Below are positions 56,742 through 64,000 of a DNA stretch of 64,000 bases, piece after piece (within the stretch, counting starts at the first letter, position 1; the number at the start of each line of letters is the position of its first letter). Made by a program: the position numbers and the translations under genes. Under the pieces are notes generated by a model. The model made no database searches. It was given only the letters and a program-made list of their open reading frames with translations, and had not been told where the DNA came from. This stretch comes from Insolitispirillum peregrinum (GTDB taxonomy: Bacteria > Pseudomonadota > Alphaproteobacteria > Rhodospirillales > Rhodospirillaceae). The stretch is taken from positions 62,001-126,000 of the forward strand of contig NZ_FTOA01000002.1 in the NCBI RefSeq assembly GCF_900156605.1, read 5' to 3'.

Positions 56742-58034
56742 GGCTGCCAGACCCTCTCGCCGGAATCCCGACAGGAATTCCCCTATCGTGGGATAGGCCG
56801 TGTCCTGCCCTCCGTGATCGACAAGGACGGCATCATCCAGATCCTGCAACTCATCCCATGAACGGATCACCTTGATTCCGGGATAGTACGACATTTCATC
56901 CCCACCCGGCATGTCAAAGAGATCCAGGCTGATGGTCAGGCGCTGGCCCAGGCGCATGGACCACAGTAAAACCGAGGATACATCTCCGACCACAATCGAG
57001 CTTTGCACAATCATCTGTTCGGCAGTCATTTTCCCGGTCATCGATTGAAAGCCGGGCAAGCGGTCAGCCAGTTTGCGGGTCACGTCCAGCATGACCGGAT
57101 CATCCACAAACGAGGGATGTAGTTTCCACCATATTTCCGGCTGGTGGCTTTTTTTCTGGATGATCTCCAACGCGCGGCTCCACACGGTTACCAGATGGTC
57201 CACCTGCTGATCATGGCTTTGACCATTCTCGTAATCCAGACAGGATGACGGTAACGCCGCGATACGGTTGCCCCTTTCCTCGGCTGCAAACAACGCCTGG
57301 GTTGCAGCTTCACTCATCGGGTGGCGGATCAAATGAACCTGATCGAGATCAGGAGCTTCCATGGCATAGTTCTGCCGTTCGACAGGGGAATAGCAGACAA
57401 TTGCGTCATAAAGCTGACCCACGTCCTTATGCAAAAGCCGACCACGCCACGGGCAATGGCTCTGGCGCACAGGACCACCAGCAAACAATGTGGGGAGCAG
57501 GGTGAAATCACGCAGACTAACCCACCATCCCCAAACGTCATGGAACAGGTCAGACAGCGCCCCCGGTAGCCAGGGCCACCGCTTGCGCCACGATTTTTTC
57601 CGCGCATGCACCAGATGGAGGTCGGTGATGATACAATCCGTTACCGGGTGGTGCACGCTCAGACACACAACAATCGGTGTCTGCGGACACAGTTTCCGCA
57701 CAAGGCGGGACAGAATTTTCTGATGAAAGCTATGCCAGTTATTGATCAACACCACAGAAGGCTGCAGTTCGGCAACCAGACGGGGAAGCCTCTGCCCCAA
57801 CCAGCCAAACAAGGCCAGACGGTGGTTCCATGATGGCATGACTTCGATACGGGCAATTTTGCCGGTGGCGTGCAGCGTGAGCAAGGCAGGAGAGGTTTCA
57901 TACCCCTGCTCGACCAGCACGGTAATATCGTATTGGTCGGCAAGGCTCCAGCAGTAGAAGAACCCTGAATTCAGGAAAGAATGAAATGAAAATGTATCCA
58001 TCAGCAAGGATGGCTTCTTTTCTTTGGGAAGCAT
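56739..58034 (-). CDS. putative polysaccharide biosynthesis glycosyltransferase (capsule type)
   Basis: A 431-aa protein of the GT-B, capsule polysaccharide synthesis/CDP-glycerol-like type, judged from VVLINNWHSFHQKILSRL, YDAIVCYSPVERQNYAMEAPD and the late block MIVQSSIVVGDVSSVLLWS, which resembles teichoic-acid-like transferases. No signal peptide. ATG 58034 lies one base after the rmlA stop and is preferred to a TTG at 58055. Part of a short minus-strand operon rmlA-GT. Stop TAG is contributed by a repeat. The transferred group is unknown. Confidence 0.68.
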   Translation of the reverse strand: MLPKEKKPSLLMDTFSFHSFLNSGFFYCWSLADQYDITVLVEQGYETSPALLTLHATGKIARIEVMPSWNHRLALFGWLGQRLPRLVAELQPSVVLINNWHSFHQKILSRLVRKLCPQTPIVVCLSVHHPVTDCIITDLHLVHARKKSWRKRWPWLPGALSDLFHDVWGWWVSLRDFTLLPTLFAGGPVRQSHCPWRGRLLHKDVGQLYDAIVCYSPVERQNYAMEAPDLDQVHLIRHPMSEAATQALFAAEERGNRIAALPSSCLDYENGQSHDQQVDHLVTVWSRALEIIQKKSHQPEIWWKLHPSFVDDPVMLDVTRKLADRLPGFQSMTGKMTAEQMIVQSSIVVGDVSSVLLWSMRLGQRLTISLDLFDMPGGDEMSYYPGIKVIRSWDELQDLDDAVLVDHGGQDTAYPTIGEFLSGFRREGLAA

Positions 58035-58035
58035 A

Positions 58036-58908
58036 TCAGAACCCGTCCTTGGCAAGCTGCATCAAATACCGCCCATAGCCATTTTTTGCCAGGGCTTCGC
58101 CTTGTTTATAAAGCTGCTCTGCCGTAATCCAGCCATTGAAGAAGGCAATTTCCTCGGGAACGCAGATATGATAGCCCTGACGGCGCTCCAGGCTCTGCAC
58201 GAAGGAACTGGCTTCCAGCAGGCTGTCATGGGTTCCGGTATCAAACCACGCAAAGCCACGTCCCAGTCGCTCGACGCGCAGGGAGCCATGCTGCAGATAG
58301 TGATTGTTGACGTCGGTGATCTCCAGTTCCCCTCGGGCCGACGGGCGGATGGAGGCAGCAATATCAACCACCTGATTGTCATAGAAGTACAACCCGGTAA
58401 CAGCCCAGGATGATTTCGGGACCAGCGGCTTTTCTTCAATCGACGTCGCGATACCGTCGGCATCAAAGGCAACAACCCCGTATCGTTCGGGGTCGGTGAC
58501 ATGATAGCCAAACACTGTCGCCCCGCTTGGCCGGGCCGCTGCCCCCCGAACCCTGTCGGTCAGGCCGTGGCCATAGAAAATGTTGTCCCCCAGTACCAGA
58601 GCACAGCTGCCCTGCCCAATGAACTCCCGGCCGATCAGAAATGCCTGTGCCAATCCGTCGGGGCTGGGCTGCACGGCGTATTCAATCGAAATACCCCATT
58701 TTGTACCATCGCCCAGCAGCCGTTCGAATGCCGGCAAATCCGTTGGCGTGCTGATCAGCAGGATTTCCCGGATTCCTGCCAGCATCAAGGTGGCCAACGG
58801 GTAATAGATCATGGGTTTATTGTAAATCGGCAGCAACTGTTTACTGATGGAAAGGGTTAGCGGATAAAGGCGCGTGCCTGATCCCCCGGCGAGAATAATC
58901 CCTTTCAT
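58036..58908 (-). CDS. rmlA: glucose-1-phosphate thymidylyltransferase
   Basis: A 290-aa nucleotidyltransferase forming dTDP-glucose from dTTP and glucose-1-phosphate, the first step to dTDP-rhamnose and other dTDP sugars. Signature [11 protein letters not shown] at 8-18, typical RmlA fold and length. No rmlB, rmlC or rmlD is beside it, so these must be elsewhere or the product is used directly by aminotransferase routes. It is followed 1 bp later by the glycosyltransferase gene. Confidence 0.94.
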   Translation of the reverse strand: MKGIILAGGSGTRLYPLTLSISKQLLPIYNKPMIYYPLATLMLAGIREILLISTPTDLPAFERLLGDGTKWGISIEYAVQPSPDGLAQAFLIGREFIGQGSCALVLGDNIFYGHGLTDRVRGAAARPSGATVFGYHVTDPERYGVVAFDADGIATSIEEKPLVPKSSWAVTGLYFYDNQVVDIAASIRPSARGELEITDVNNHYLQHGSLRVERLGRGFAWFDTGTHDSLLEASSFVQSLERRQGYHICVPEEIAFFNGWITAEQLYKQGEALAKNGYGRYLMQLAKDGF

Positions 58909-58975
58909 GATGTCCCTCTGTTTGCCACTGCCGATCTACACTTTCGTTGTGGACTGTGCCCCACTCTTCACAGAC

Positions 58976-59174
58976 TAGAGTGTTTTCACACCGAGCGAAA
59001 ACGCTCTTTCCTTTTAGTGCCGCATTTTCCGAGCCGTTGACCGTCGACGGTCAACTTGAAAATGCTCTAGACCAGCGTGCTGGTAAACCTGACGCAGGCA
59101 CGCTGGTCTAACCTTTTTATCTGTCGCAGTGATTTTGCGCAAAACCGATTCCCACTATTGCGCTCACGGCTCCA
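58976..59174. repeat. double repeat: hairpin element plus mosaic element
   Basis: The first part (58976-59067) is the inverted copy of 37557-37645; it contains the 20-bp perfect palindrome GTTGACCGTCGACGGTCAAC (59036-59055) inside outer arms GCATTTTC/GAAAATGC. The second part starts at the shared TAG (59068), ACCAGCGTGC...GCACGCTGGTCTAACC, and ends near 59174 before gmd. Confidence 0.85.
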
Positions 59175-59176
59175 GG

Positions 59177-60244
59177 TTAACCTTCAATATCGCGCCGGTT
59201 CTTTTGCTTTTCCATCAACTGCAGGTCCGAGGCGACCATTTCCCGCACCATCTCTTCCAGAGTGGTGGTGGCCTTCCATCCCAGCCGGGTCGCCGCCTTG
59301 GTCGGGTCGCCCAGCAACAGCTCGACTTCCGTCGGGCGGAAATAGCGAGAATCGATGCTGACCAGAATTTCACCGGTCTTTGCGTCCTTGCCCACTTCCT
59401 CCACGCCGGTGCCTTCCCAGACGAGCGAACGATCGACAGCGGCAAACGACAGCTCGACGAAGTCGCGGACGGTGCGGGTTTCACCGGTGGCCAGCACCCA
59501 GTCTTCGGCCACATCGTGCTGCAGGATACGCCACATGCCTTCGACATAATCGCGGGCGTGGCCCCAATCGCGCTTGGCATCCAGATTGCCCAGATACAGG
59601 CGCTTTTGCAGGCCATGTTCGATTGCAGCAACCGCACGGGTGATCTTGCGGGTGACAAAGGTCTCGCCGCGGCGGGGGCTCTCGTGGTTGAACAGGATAC
59701 CGTTGGTGGCAAACATGCCATAGGCTTCGCGGTAGTTGACCGTGATCCAGTAGGCATACAGTTTGGCTGCCGCATAGGGGCTGCGCGGGTAGAACGGCGT
59801 GGTTTCCTTTTGCGGCGTTTCCTGCACCTTGCCGTACAGCTCGGAGGTGGACGCCTGATAGAAACGACAGCTGTCGGTTTTCCCCAGAATGCGGATGGCT
59901 TCCAGCAGGCGCAGAGTCCCCAGACCATCACCATTGGCGGTGTATTCGGGGGTTTCAAAGCTCACCTGTACGTGGCTCTGGGCACCGAGGTTATAAATTT
60001 CGTCCGGCTGGGTTTCCTGAATCAGGCGAATCAGGTTGGTCGCATCGGTCAGATCGCCGTAATGCAGAAAGAACCGCGGATCACATTCGTGCTTGTCCAC
60101 ATACAGATGATCAACACGTTCGGTATTAAAGGACGATGACCGCCGCTTGATACCGTGGACGATATAGCCCTTTTCGAGCAACAACTCGGCCAGATAGCTG
60201 CCGTCCTGTCCGGTGACGCCGGTAATGAGTGCAACCTTGCTCAT
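59177..60244 (-). CDS. gmd: GDP-mannose 4,6-dehydratase
   Basis: A 355-aa short-chain dehydrogenase family enzyme that converts GDP-mannose to GDP-4-keto-6-deoxy-mannose, the precursor of GDP-fucose. NADP loop [10 protein letters not shown] at 9-18, catalytic Tyr157 and Lys161 (SPYAAAK), and [13 protein letters not shown] (128-140). Partner fcl is at 3.4-4.4 kb, 55 kb away. ATG 60244 is standard. It is flanked by other sugar genes on the same strand but separated by gaps of 160 bp or more, so it may be transcribed independently. Confidence 0.96.
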   Translation of the reverse strand: MSKVALITGVTGQDGSYLAELLLEKGYIVHGIKRRSSSFNTERVDHLYVDKHECDPRFFLHYGDLTDATNLIRLIQETQPDEIYNLGAQSHVQVSFETPEYTANGDGLGTLRLLEAIRILGKTDSCRFYQASTSELYGKVQETPQKETTPFYPRSPYAAAKLYAYWITVNYREAYGMFATNGILFNHESPRRGETFVTRKITRAVAAIEHGLQKRLYLGNLDAKRDWGHARDYVEGMWRILQHDVAEDWVLATGETRTVRDFVELSFAAVDRSLVWEGTGVEEVGKDAKTGEILVSIDSRYFRPTEVELLLGDPTKAATRLGWKATTTLEEMVREMVASDLQLMEKQKNRRDIEG

Positions 60245-60404
60245 AGTCCTTCATGAACCCCCTTCTGGAACCCGTGTACGCGCCCAAAGCACCTGCCCTG
60301 CATGACGCGTTGCCCCTGTCATACCATAATCAAGGAGAAATATATCAGGGCACCGTTACTGTAACGCAAACAATAATCTTCTTTTGCCTGTCCCCTGTGA
60401 CCAA

Positions 60405-61634
60405 TCAGACACGGGAGGCAAGCGTCTGGTAAACATGCAGCAAACCGGCACAGTGCCGCTCCAGCAGCGGAGGGGCCTGCCAAAAGCGCTGATATGCCCC
60501 CAGGCCCAGCCGCGCAACCAGCGTATCATCGGACAGGCAGCGCAGGACGGCAGACAACGATGCCTGATCGCCACCGGTGAAAAACAGGCCCGTCTCCCCC
60601 GGCACCACCACGTCACTGGCAGCACAGGTGTCGGCCACCACCGCCGGCACGCCACGGGCAGCGCTTTCCAGAACCGTCAGGCCCAGTGTTTCGTACCAAA
60701 GGGATGGCAAAATCAGCGCCCGGGTCTGTTCAATCAGTGGCAGGATTTCGGCAAACGACAGCCAGCCAGTGAAAATATGCTGAGGATAGCGGGCCTGCAA
60801 CTCGTCCTGCTGCTCACCAGCCCCGGCAAAGGTCACCTGCACACCCGCCTCGACAGCCGCTGCAGCCAGCAGACCCGGTCCTTTTTCCGGTGACAGGCGG
60901 CCGATGTACAAAACTCCCTTGCCCTGCGCCGGACTGGCAGAGGGTGACTGGAAGCAATCGACCGGATTATCAACCCGGTGAATCGGGGTGTCTGCGGGCA
61001 GAAAGGGCTGCAGGATACGCTGGCTGAAATCCGAAACGGCAATAAAGGCATCCACCGCCGCCGGAAACTGCCCCGGCCCCCGCTGGATAGCCTGCCGGGC
61101 CACCCGCCAGACCTTGTGAACCGCATGGCGGGCGTCGCAATTGCGCAACACGCATTCGGCACTCAGAGGCGTGCGATGGCAGGCATGGCGAGCCTTGTGG
61201 TCATAGAAGCTGCCATTGGGGCAGACCGTAAAGTAATCGTGCAGCGTCAGAACCAGCGGAAAGCACCCTTGGCGAATGACCGGGATAACCGACGTTGACA
61301 GGGACTTTGACCAGCTATGCAGATGAACAACGGTGGTTGCCGGGTCGAGGGGAGCCAGAACGCCGCGCAGCCGGTGGGCAGCATCCCGGTTCCACAGGCC
61401 GGTCAGAAAGGCTTTCCGCCGTTGGGCGGGATCAGAAATCGAGGGCTGCCCAAGGGAGACGACGTCTGCCCCGCTGGCAGCCAGCCCGGGGTCCACAGCA
61501 CCATCATCGCCACCAACAAAAATCACCCGCAGCCCGGCTTGGACCAGCCCTGCCGCGCTGCTGAGGGCAACTTTGGCGGCCCCGCCGGTATTGCGGACGG
61601 AATCCGTCAGGATCACCACAGTTGAAACCTGCAT
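60405..61634 (-). CDS. family 4 glycosyltransferase
   Basis: A 409-aa GT-B glycosyltransferase. The N-terminal domain has TGGAAKVALSSAAGLVQAGL, and the C-terminal domain has GKGVLYIGRLSPEKGPGLL (about 243-261), with the E-x7-E type block LPSLWYETLGLTVLESAARG. It adds a sugar to a surface glycan; nucleotide sugar unknown. It lies 160 bp upstream of gmd on the same strand. It is preceded by the tRNA-Gly pair's terminator. Confidence 0.88.
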   Translation of the reverse strand: MQVSTVVILTDSVRNTGGAAKVALSSAAGLVQAGLRVIFVGGDDGAVDPGLAASGADVVSLGQPSISDPAQRRKAFLTGLWNRDAAHRLRGVLAPLDPATTVVHLHSWSKSLSTSVIPVIRQGCFPLVLTLHDYFTVCPNGSFYDHKARHACHRTPLSAECVLRNCDARHAVHKVWRVARQAIQRGPGQFPAAVDAFIAVSDFSQRILQPFLPADTPIHRVDNPVDCFQSPSASPAQGKGVLYIGRLSPEKGPGLLAAAAVEAGVQVTFAGAGEQQDELQARYPQHIFTGWLSFAEILPLIEQTRALILPSLWYETLGLTVLESAARGVPAVVADTCAASDVVVPGETGLFFTGGDQASLSAVLRCLSDDTLVARLGLGAYQRFWQAPPLLERHCAGLLHVYQTLASRV

Positions 61635-61708
61635 GGGCGGACTTTCCTGTCAAAACAGCGAGCGCAAACGCCGGAAACGGGTTTTGTATCAACAAGACCC
61701 AGAATGTC

Positions 61709-61745
61709 AAAAAAGCCGCCGAAGCGTGAGCTTCGCGGCTTTTTT
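61709..61745. terminator. bidirectional terminator
   Basis: GCCGCCGAAGC-GTGA-GCTTCGCGGC (61715-61739) with A-run before and T-run after. It sits directly past the 3' end of tRNA-Gly copy 1. Confidence 0.88.
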
Positions 61746-61747
61746 GA

Positions 61748-61822
61748 TGGAGCGGGCGAAGGGATTCGAACCCTCGACCCCAACCTTGGCAAGGTTGTGC
61801 TCTACCCCTGAGCTACGCCCGC
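61748..61822 (-). tRNA. tRNA-Gly(GCC) copy 1
   Basis: A 75-nt tRNA with encoded CCA. The anticodon stem CAACC/GGTTG encloses TTGCCAA, so the anticodon is GCC. Followed directly by a terminator. Confidence 0.95.
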
Positions 61823-61882
61823 ACAGCGTTCCGGTTGCCCGGATGATCATCATGTCGTCTCTTCAAGTGGGTGACCTGAAGA

Positions 61883-61957
61883 TGGAGCGGGCGAAGGGAT
61901 TCGAACCCTCGACCCCAACCTTGGCAAGGTTGTGCTCTACCCCTGAGCTACGCCCGC
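61883..61957 (-). tRNA. tRNA-Gly(GCC) copy 2
   Basis: Identical to copy 1, 135 bp away, and sharing about 10 bp of 5' flank (ACAGCGTTCC on the plus strand). Likely a recent tandem duplication transcribed together. Confidence 0.95.
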
Positions 61958-62240
61958 ACAGCGTTCCGACCAACGATCACTGCATCATTCCAGAGATTTG
62001 ATGCGGCGTCGTTTGCCGGTGGCGGGTATATAGACGGCCCGGAGAATGCTGGCAAGAAGTTTTTGCGAAAATAATTCATTTTTTCAGCATCGGGCGAGTT
62101 TGCCCCTTTGCCTCCTCTGGCAGAGTGGGGTTCAATAGATCCATCTTCAGGGCCTTGCCGGAAGCGGGGGGCCCCCCTTATCTGAAGCCTGTGGCAGGCT
62201 GTTGGCTGCCGGATCAGGCGAGCAAAAGGACGATATTTTC

Positions 62241-63155
62241 ATGGCCTTCATTCTGGACGAGTCCGCGATTCCGGTGAACGCTGCGCCCGGCGGTGCAGAT
62301 CTGATCAAGGATACCACCATCGAAACCTTCATGGAGGACGTGGTGGTGGCCTCGCAACAGGTGCCGGTGATCGTTGATTTCTGGGCACCGTGGTGCGGTC
62401 CGTGCAAAACGCTGGGACCGATGCTGGAAAAACTGGTGCGCCAGTCCGGCGGCAAGGTGCGGATGGTGAAGGTCAATGTTGACGAAGAACAACAGATCGC
62501 GGCCCAGTTCCAGATTCAGACCGTCCCGACCGTTTACGCCTTCAAGGGTGGCCGCCCCGTCGATGCCTTTCAGGGGGCACAGCAGGAAAGTCAGCTGAAG
62601 CGGTTCATTGATACGCTGGTCGGCGGCGGGGCCAACGTGCTGGACGAAGCGCTGGAGCAGGCCCGCGCGTTCCTGGCCGAAGGCGACGTTGACACCGCCA
62701 CCCAGATCTATCAGCAGATTCTGGGCCAGGACCCGGCCCATGCCGGGGCCATTGCCGGGATGCTGCGCTGCTATCTGGCGCGCGGCCTGAACGACGAGGC
62801 CGCTCAGGTGATTGCCTCGCTGCCGGACGCGCTGCAAAAGCATGCCGGGATTCAGGCGATCAGCACCGAACTGGCGCTGCTGGCACAGGGTGCCGACGAC
62901 TGCGCCCCGCTGGAAGCCAAGGTTGCCGCCAATCCCGATGACCATCAGGCCTACATTGATCTGGCGCTGGCTTACTATGCTGCCGGTCGCAAGGAAGAAG
63001 CCTGTGACATCCTGCTGGCCAGCATCCGCCGCGACCGTAGCTGGAACGAAGAAGAAGCCCGCAAGCAGCTGCTGAAGCTGTTTGAAGCCATGGGACATGC
63101 AGACCCGATCACCAAGGCTGCCCGCCGCAAACTGTCGGCAGTGTGGCTGGCCTGA
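62241..63155 (+). CDS. thioredoxin-like co-chaperone (YbbN/CnoX type)
   Basis: A 304-aa protein with an N-terminal thioredoxin domain (active site WCGPC at 51-55) and a C-terminal TPR-like helical domain (about 140-304). This layout is that of CnoX/YbbN, which holds unfolded clients and hands them to chaperonins. Unlike E. coli YbbN, both active-site cysteines are present, so it may also act as an oxidoreductase. ATG 62241 with AAAAGGA. It is followed by the LON-domain gene after 61 bp. Confidence 0.9.
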   Translation: MAFILDESAIPVNAAPGGADLIKDTTIETFMEDVVVASQQVPVIVDFWAPWCGPCKTLGPMLEKLVRQSGGKVRMVKVNVDEEQQIAAQFQIQTVPTVYAFKGGRPVDAFQGAQQESQLKRFIDTLVGGGANVLDEALEQARAFLAEGDVDTATQIYQQILGQDPAHAGAIAGMLRCYLARGLNDEAAQVIASLPDALQKHAGIQAISTELALLAQGADDCAPLEAKVAANPDDHQAYIDLALAYYAAGRKEEACDILLASIRRDRSWNEEEARKQLLKLFEAMGHADPITKAARRKLSAVWLA

Positions 63156-63216
63156 TTCATCGTGCAGGGAGGGTTCCCCCCCCTGTCCCTGTTGTCCCAG
63201 CCCCACAGGTGGCGCC

Positions 63217-63888
63217 ATGGTTTTGCCCGGCCCGTTTCATCCCCGCTTTGATGCCTTGCCCCGGACGCTGCCGGTCTTTCCCCTCCCCGGGGCCCTGCTG
63301 TTGCCGTGGGGCAAGCTGCCGCTGAACATTTTCGAGCCACGCTATCTCAACATGGTTGAAGATGCGCTGGGAGCGGGCCGGTTGATTGGCATGATCCAGC
63401 CGTTGCGCGCGCAGCAGTCTCCCGGCGAGGACAGACTGCCCCTCTGTGAGGTCGGCTGTGCCGGGCGGATTTCCTCGTTCACCGAAAGCAATGATGGCCG
63501 CCTGCTGATCACCCTGACCGGCCTGATCCGCTTTCGGGTCACCGGCGAAGTGCCAGGGCAGCGCGGCTATCGCGTCATCTCGCCGCAATGGGGGGCCTTT
63601 GCCGACGACCTTGCGCCGCCGCCAGCCGTGAAGCTGGACCGCAAACGTCTGCTTCTCAGCATGAGCGGCTTCGTTCAGCAGCGTGAGCTGCCGATGAACC
63701 TGCGCATTCTCGAAGACCTGAAGGACCCGGACCTGATCACCACACTGGCGATGATCTGCCCGTTCGACGTGCAGGAAAAGCAGGCCATCCTGGAGGCTGA
63801 AACCTTGCAGGATCGTGCGGACCTGCTACAGACCCTGCTTGATATGGCCCACTATGCCAGCGGCAACGAACCGCAGTCGCGGCAATAG
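63217..63888 (+). CDS. LON peptidase substrate-binding domain protein
   Basis: A 223-aa protein with the LON N-terminal (PUA-like) domain only: LPVFPLPGALLLPWGKLPLNIFEPRYLNMVEDAL at about 18-51, short quote FPLPGALLLPWGKLPL. No AAA or protease domain. Sits next to the thioredoxin-TPR gene and a Trm112-like gene in a conserved alphaproteobacterial run. May present substrates to Lon or act alone; unknown. The start ATG 63217 is the first with family-like sequence. Confidence 0.87.
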   Translation: MVLPGPFHPRFDALPRTLPVFPLPGALLLPWGKLPLNIFEPRYLNMVEDALGAGRLIGMIQPLRAQQSPGEDRLPLCEVGCAGRISSFTESNDGRLLITLTGLIRFRVTGEVPGQRGYRVISPQWGAFADDLAPPPAVKLDRKRLLLSMSGFVQQRELPMNLRILEDLKDPDLITTLAMICPFDVQEKQAILEAETLQDRADLLQTLLDMAHYASGNEPQSRQ

Positions 63889-63938
63889 GGCATGACCATG
63901 CTCCGGGCCGTGTGCCCACCATTCCAAGGAACCCCGTA

Positions 63939-64000
63939 ATGTCCGAAGCTCCGCGTACCGTTGATCCCAAACTGCTCGAAATTCTGGTCTGCCCGCTGTC
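63939..64000 (+). CDS. Trm112-like protein, partial (window edge)
   Basis: The first 20 codons are visible: MSEAPRTVDPKLLEILVCPL. The phrase LLEILVCPL is the Trm112/YcaR N-terminus with the first zinc-binding cysteine. The family consists of small (about 60 aa) zinc-binding proteins that partner methyltransferases or serve in lipid A/LPS-related contexts. The gene continues past the window. Confidence 0.8.
   Translation, partial: MSEAPRTVDPKLLEILVCPL

Overview
The window looks like the chromosome of a GC-rich alphaproteobacterium, most likely in the Rhodospirillales. This is inferred from gene families and order: cobaltochelatase CobS/CobT beside bolA and a small J-domain protein, a TIGR02300-type acidic protein next to aroA-cmk-rpsA, dnaX-ybaB-recR with a short SRP RNA upstream, and a thioredoxin/LON-domain/Trm112 run. 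No species can be named from the sequence alone.

Layout. 0-6.3 kb: a small Cys-rich ORF, a thymidine/AMP phosphorylase-family gene, and a minus-strand GDP-mannose/GDP-fucose operon (phosphomannomutase, fcl, manC) downstream of bolA. 6.4-10.4 kb: J-domain protein, cobS, cobT. 10.4-18.6 kb: a surface-glycan island. Its minus-strand arm of six tightly packed genes holds a cupin, a DegT aminotransferase, a methyltransferase, a GT4, a sulfotransferase and a GT2. Its plus-strand arm holds a SpsF-like cytidylyltransferase and a second DegT aminotransferase. Between the arms lies an 809-bp non-coding gap with three perfect DnaA boxes, seven GANTC sites and an AT-rich stretch. This is a strong candidate for oriC and the main observation here.

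18.7-25.2 kb: dnaJ, dnaK, an unrecognised 240-aa gene and GTP-type PEP carboxykinase. 25.8-33 kb: a HugZ-like protein, a GST, a Wzx-like flippase, a CNNM/CorC-type membrane protein, and an MFS exporter divergent from an AraC regulator. 33-43.2 kb: a polyamine island with a solute-binding protein and a ureohydrolase, two LysR regulators, an aldehyde dehydrogenase and a complete Pot-type ABC importer. 43.3-48.3 kb: two identical tRNA-Ala genes, the TIGR02300 protein and aroA-cmk-rpsA. 48.3-50.2 kb: repeats, a 66-aa ORF, a broken IS110-family transposase and tRNA-Arg. 50.2-54.5 kb: nudC, SRP RNA, dnaX, ybaB, recR. 55-61.6 kb: more polysaccharide genes (WbaP-like initiating transferase, a capsule-type GT, rmlA, gmd, a GT4). 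61.7-64 kb: two identical tRNA-Gly genes, a thioredoxin-TPR protein, a LON-domain protein and the start of a Trm112-like gene, cut by the window edge.

Working together: pmm, manC, gmd and fcl complete the route from mannose-6-phosphate to GDP-L-fucose, split over 55 kb. RmlA supplies dTDP-glucose. WbaP-like, Wzx-like and several glycosyltransferases would assemble and export the glycan. The ureohydrolase, Pot importer and aldehyde dehydrogenase fit polyamine uptake and breakdown.

A mosaic family of palindromic intergenic repeats occurs at more than ten sites. Four genes take their stop codon from the TAG end of a repeat, and a fifth ends on a TAG inside one.
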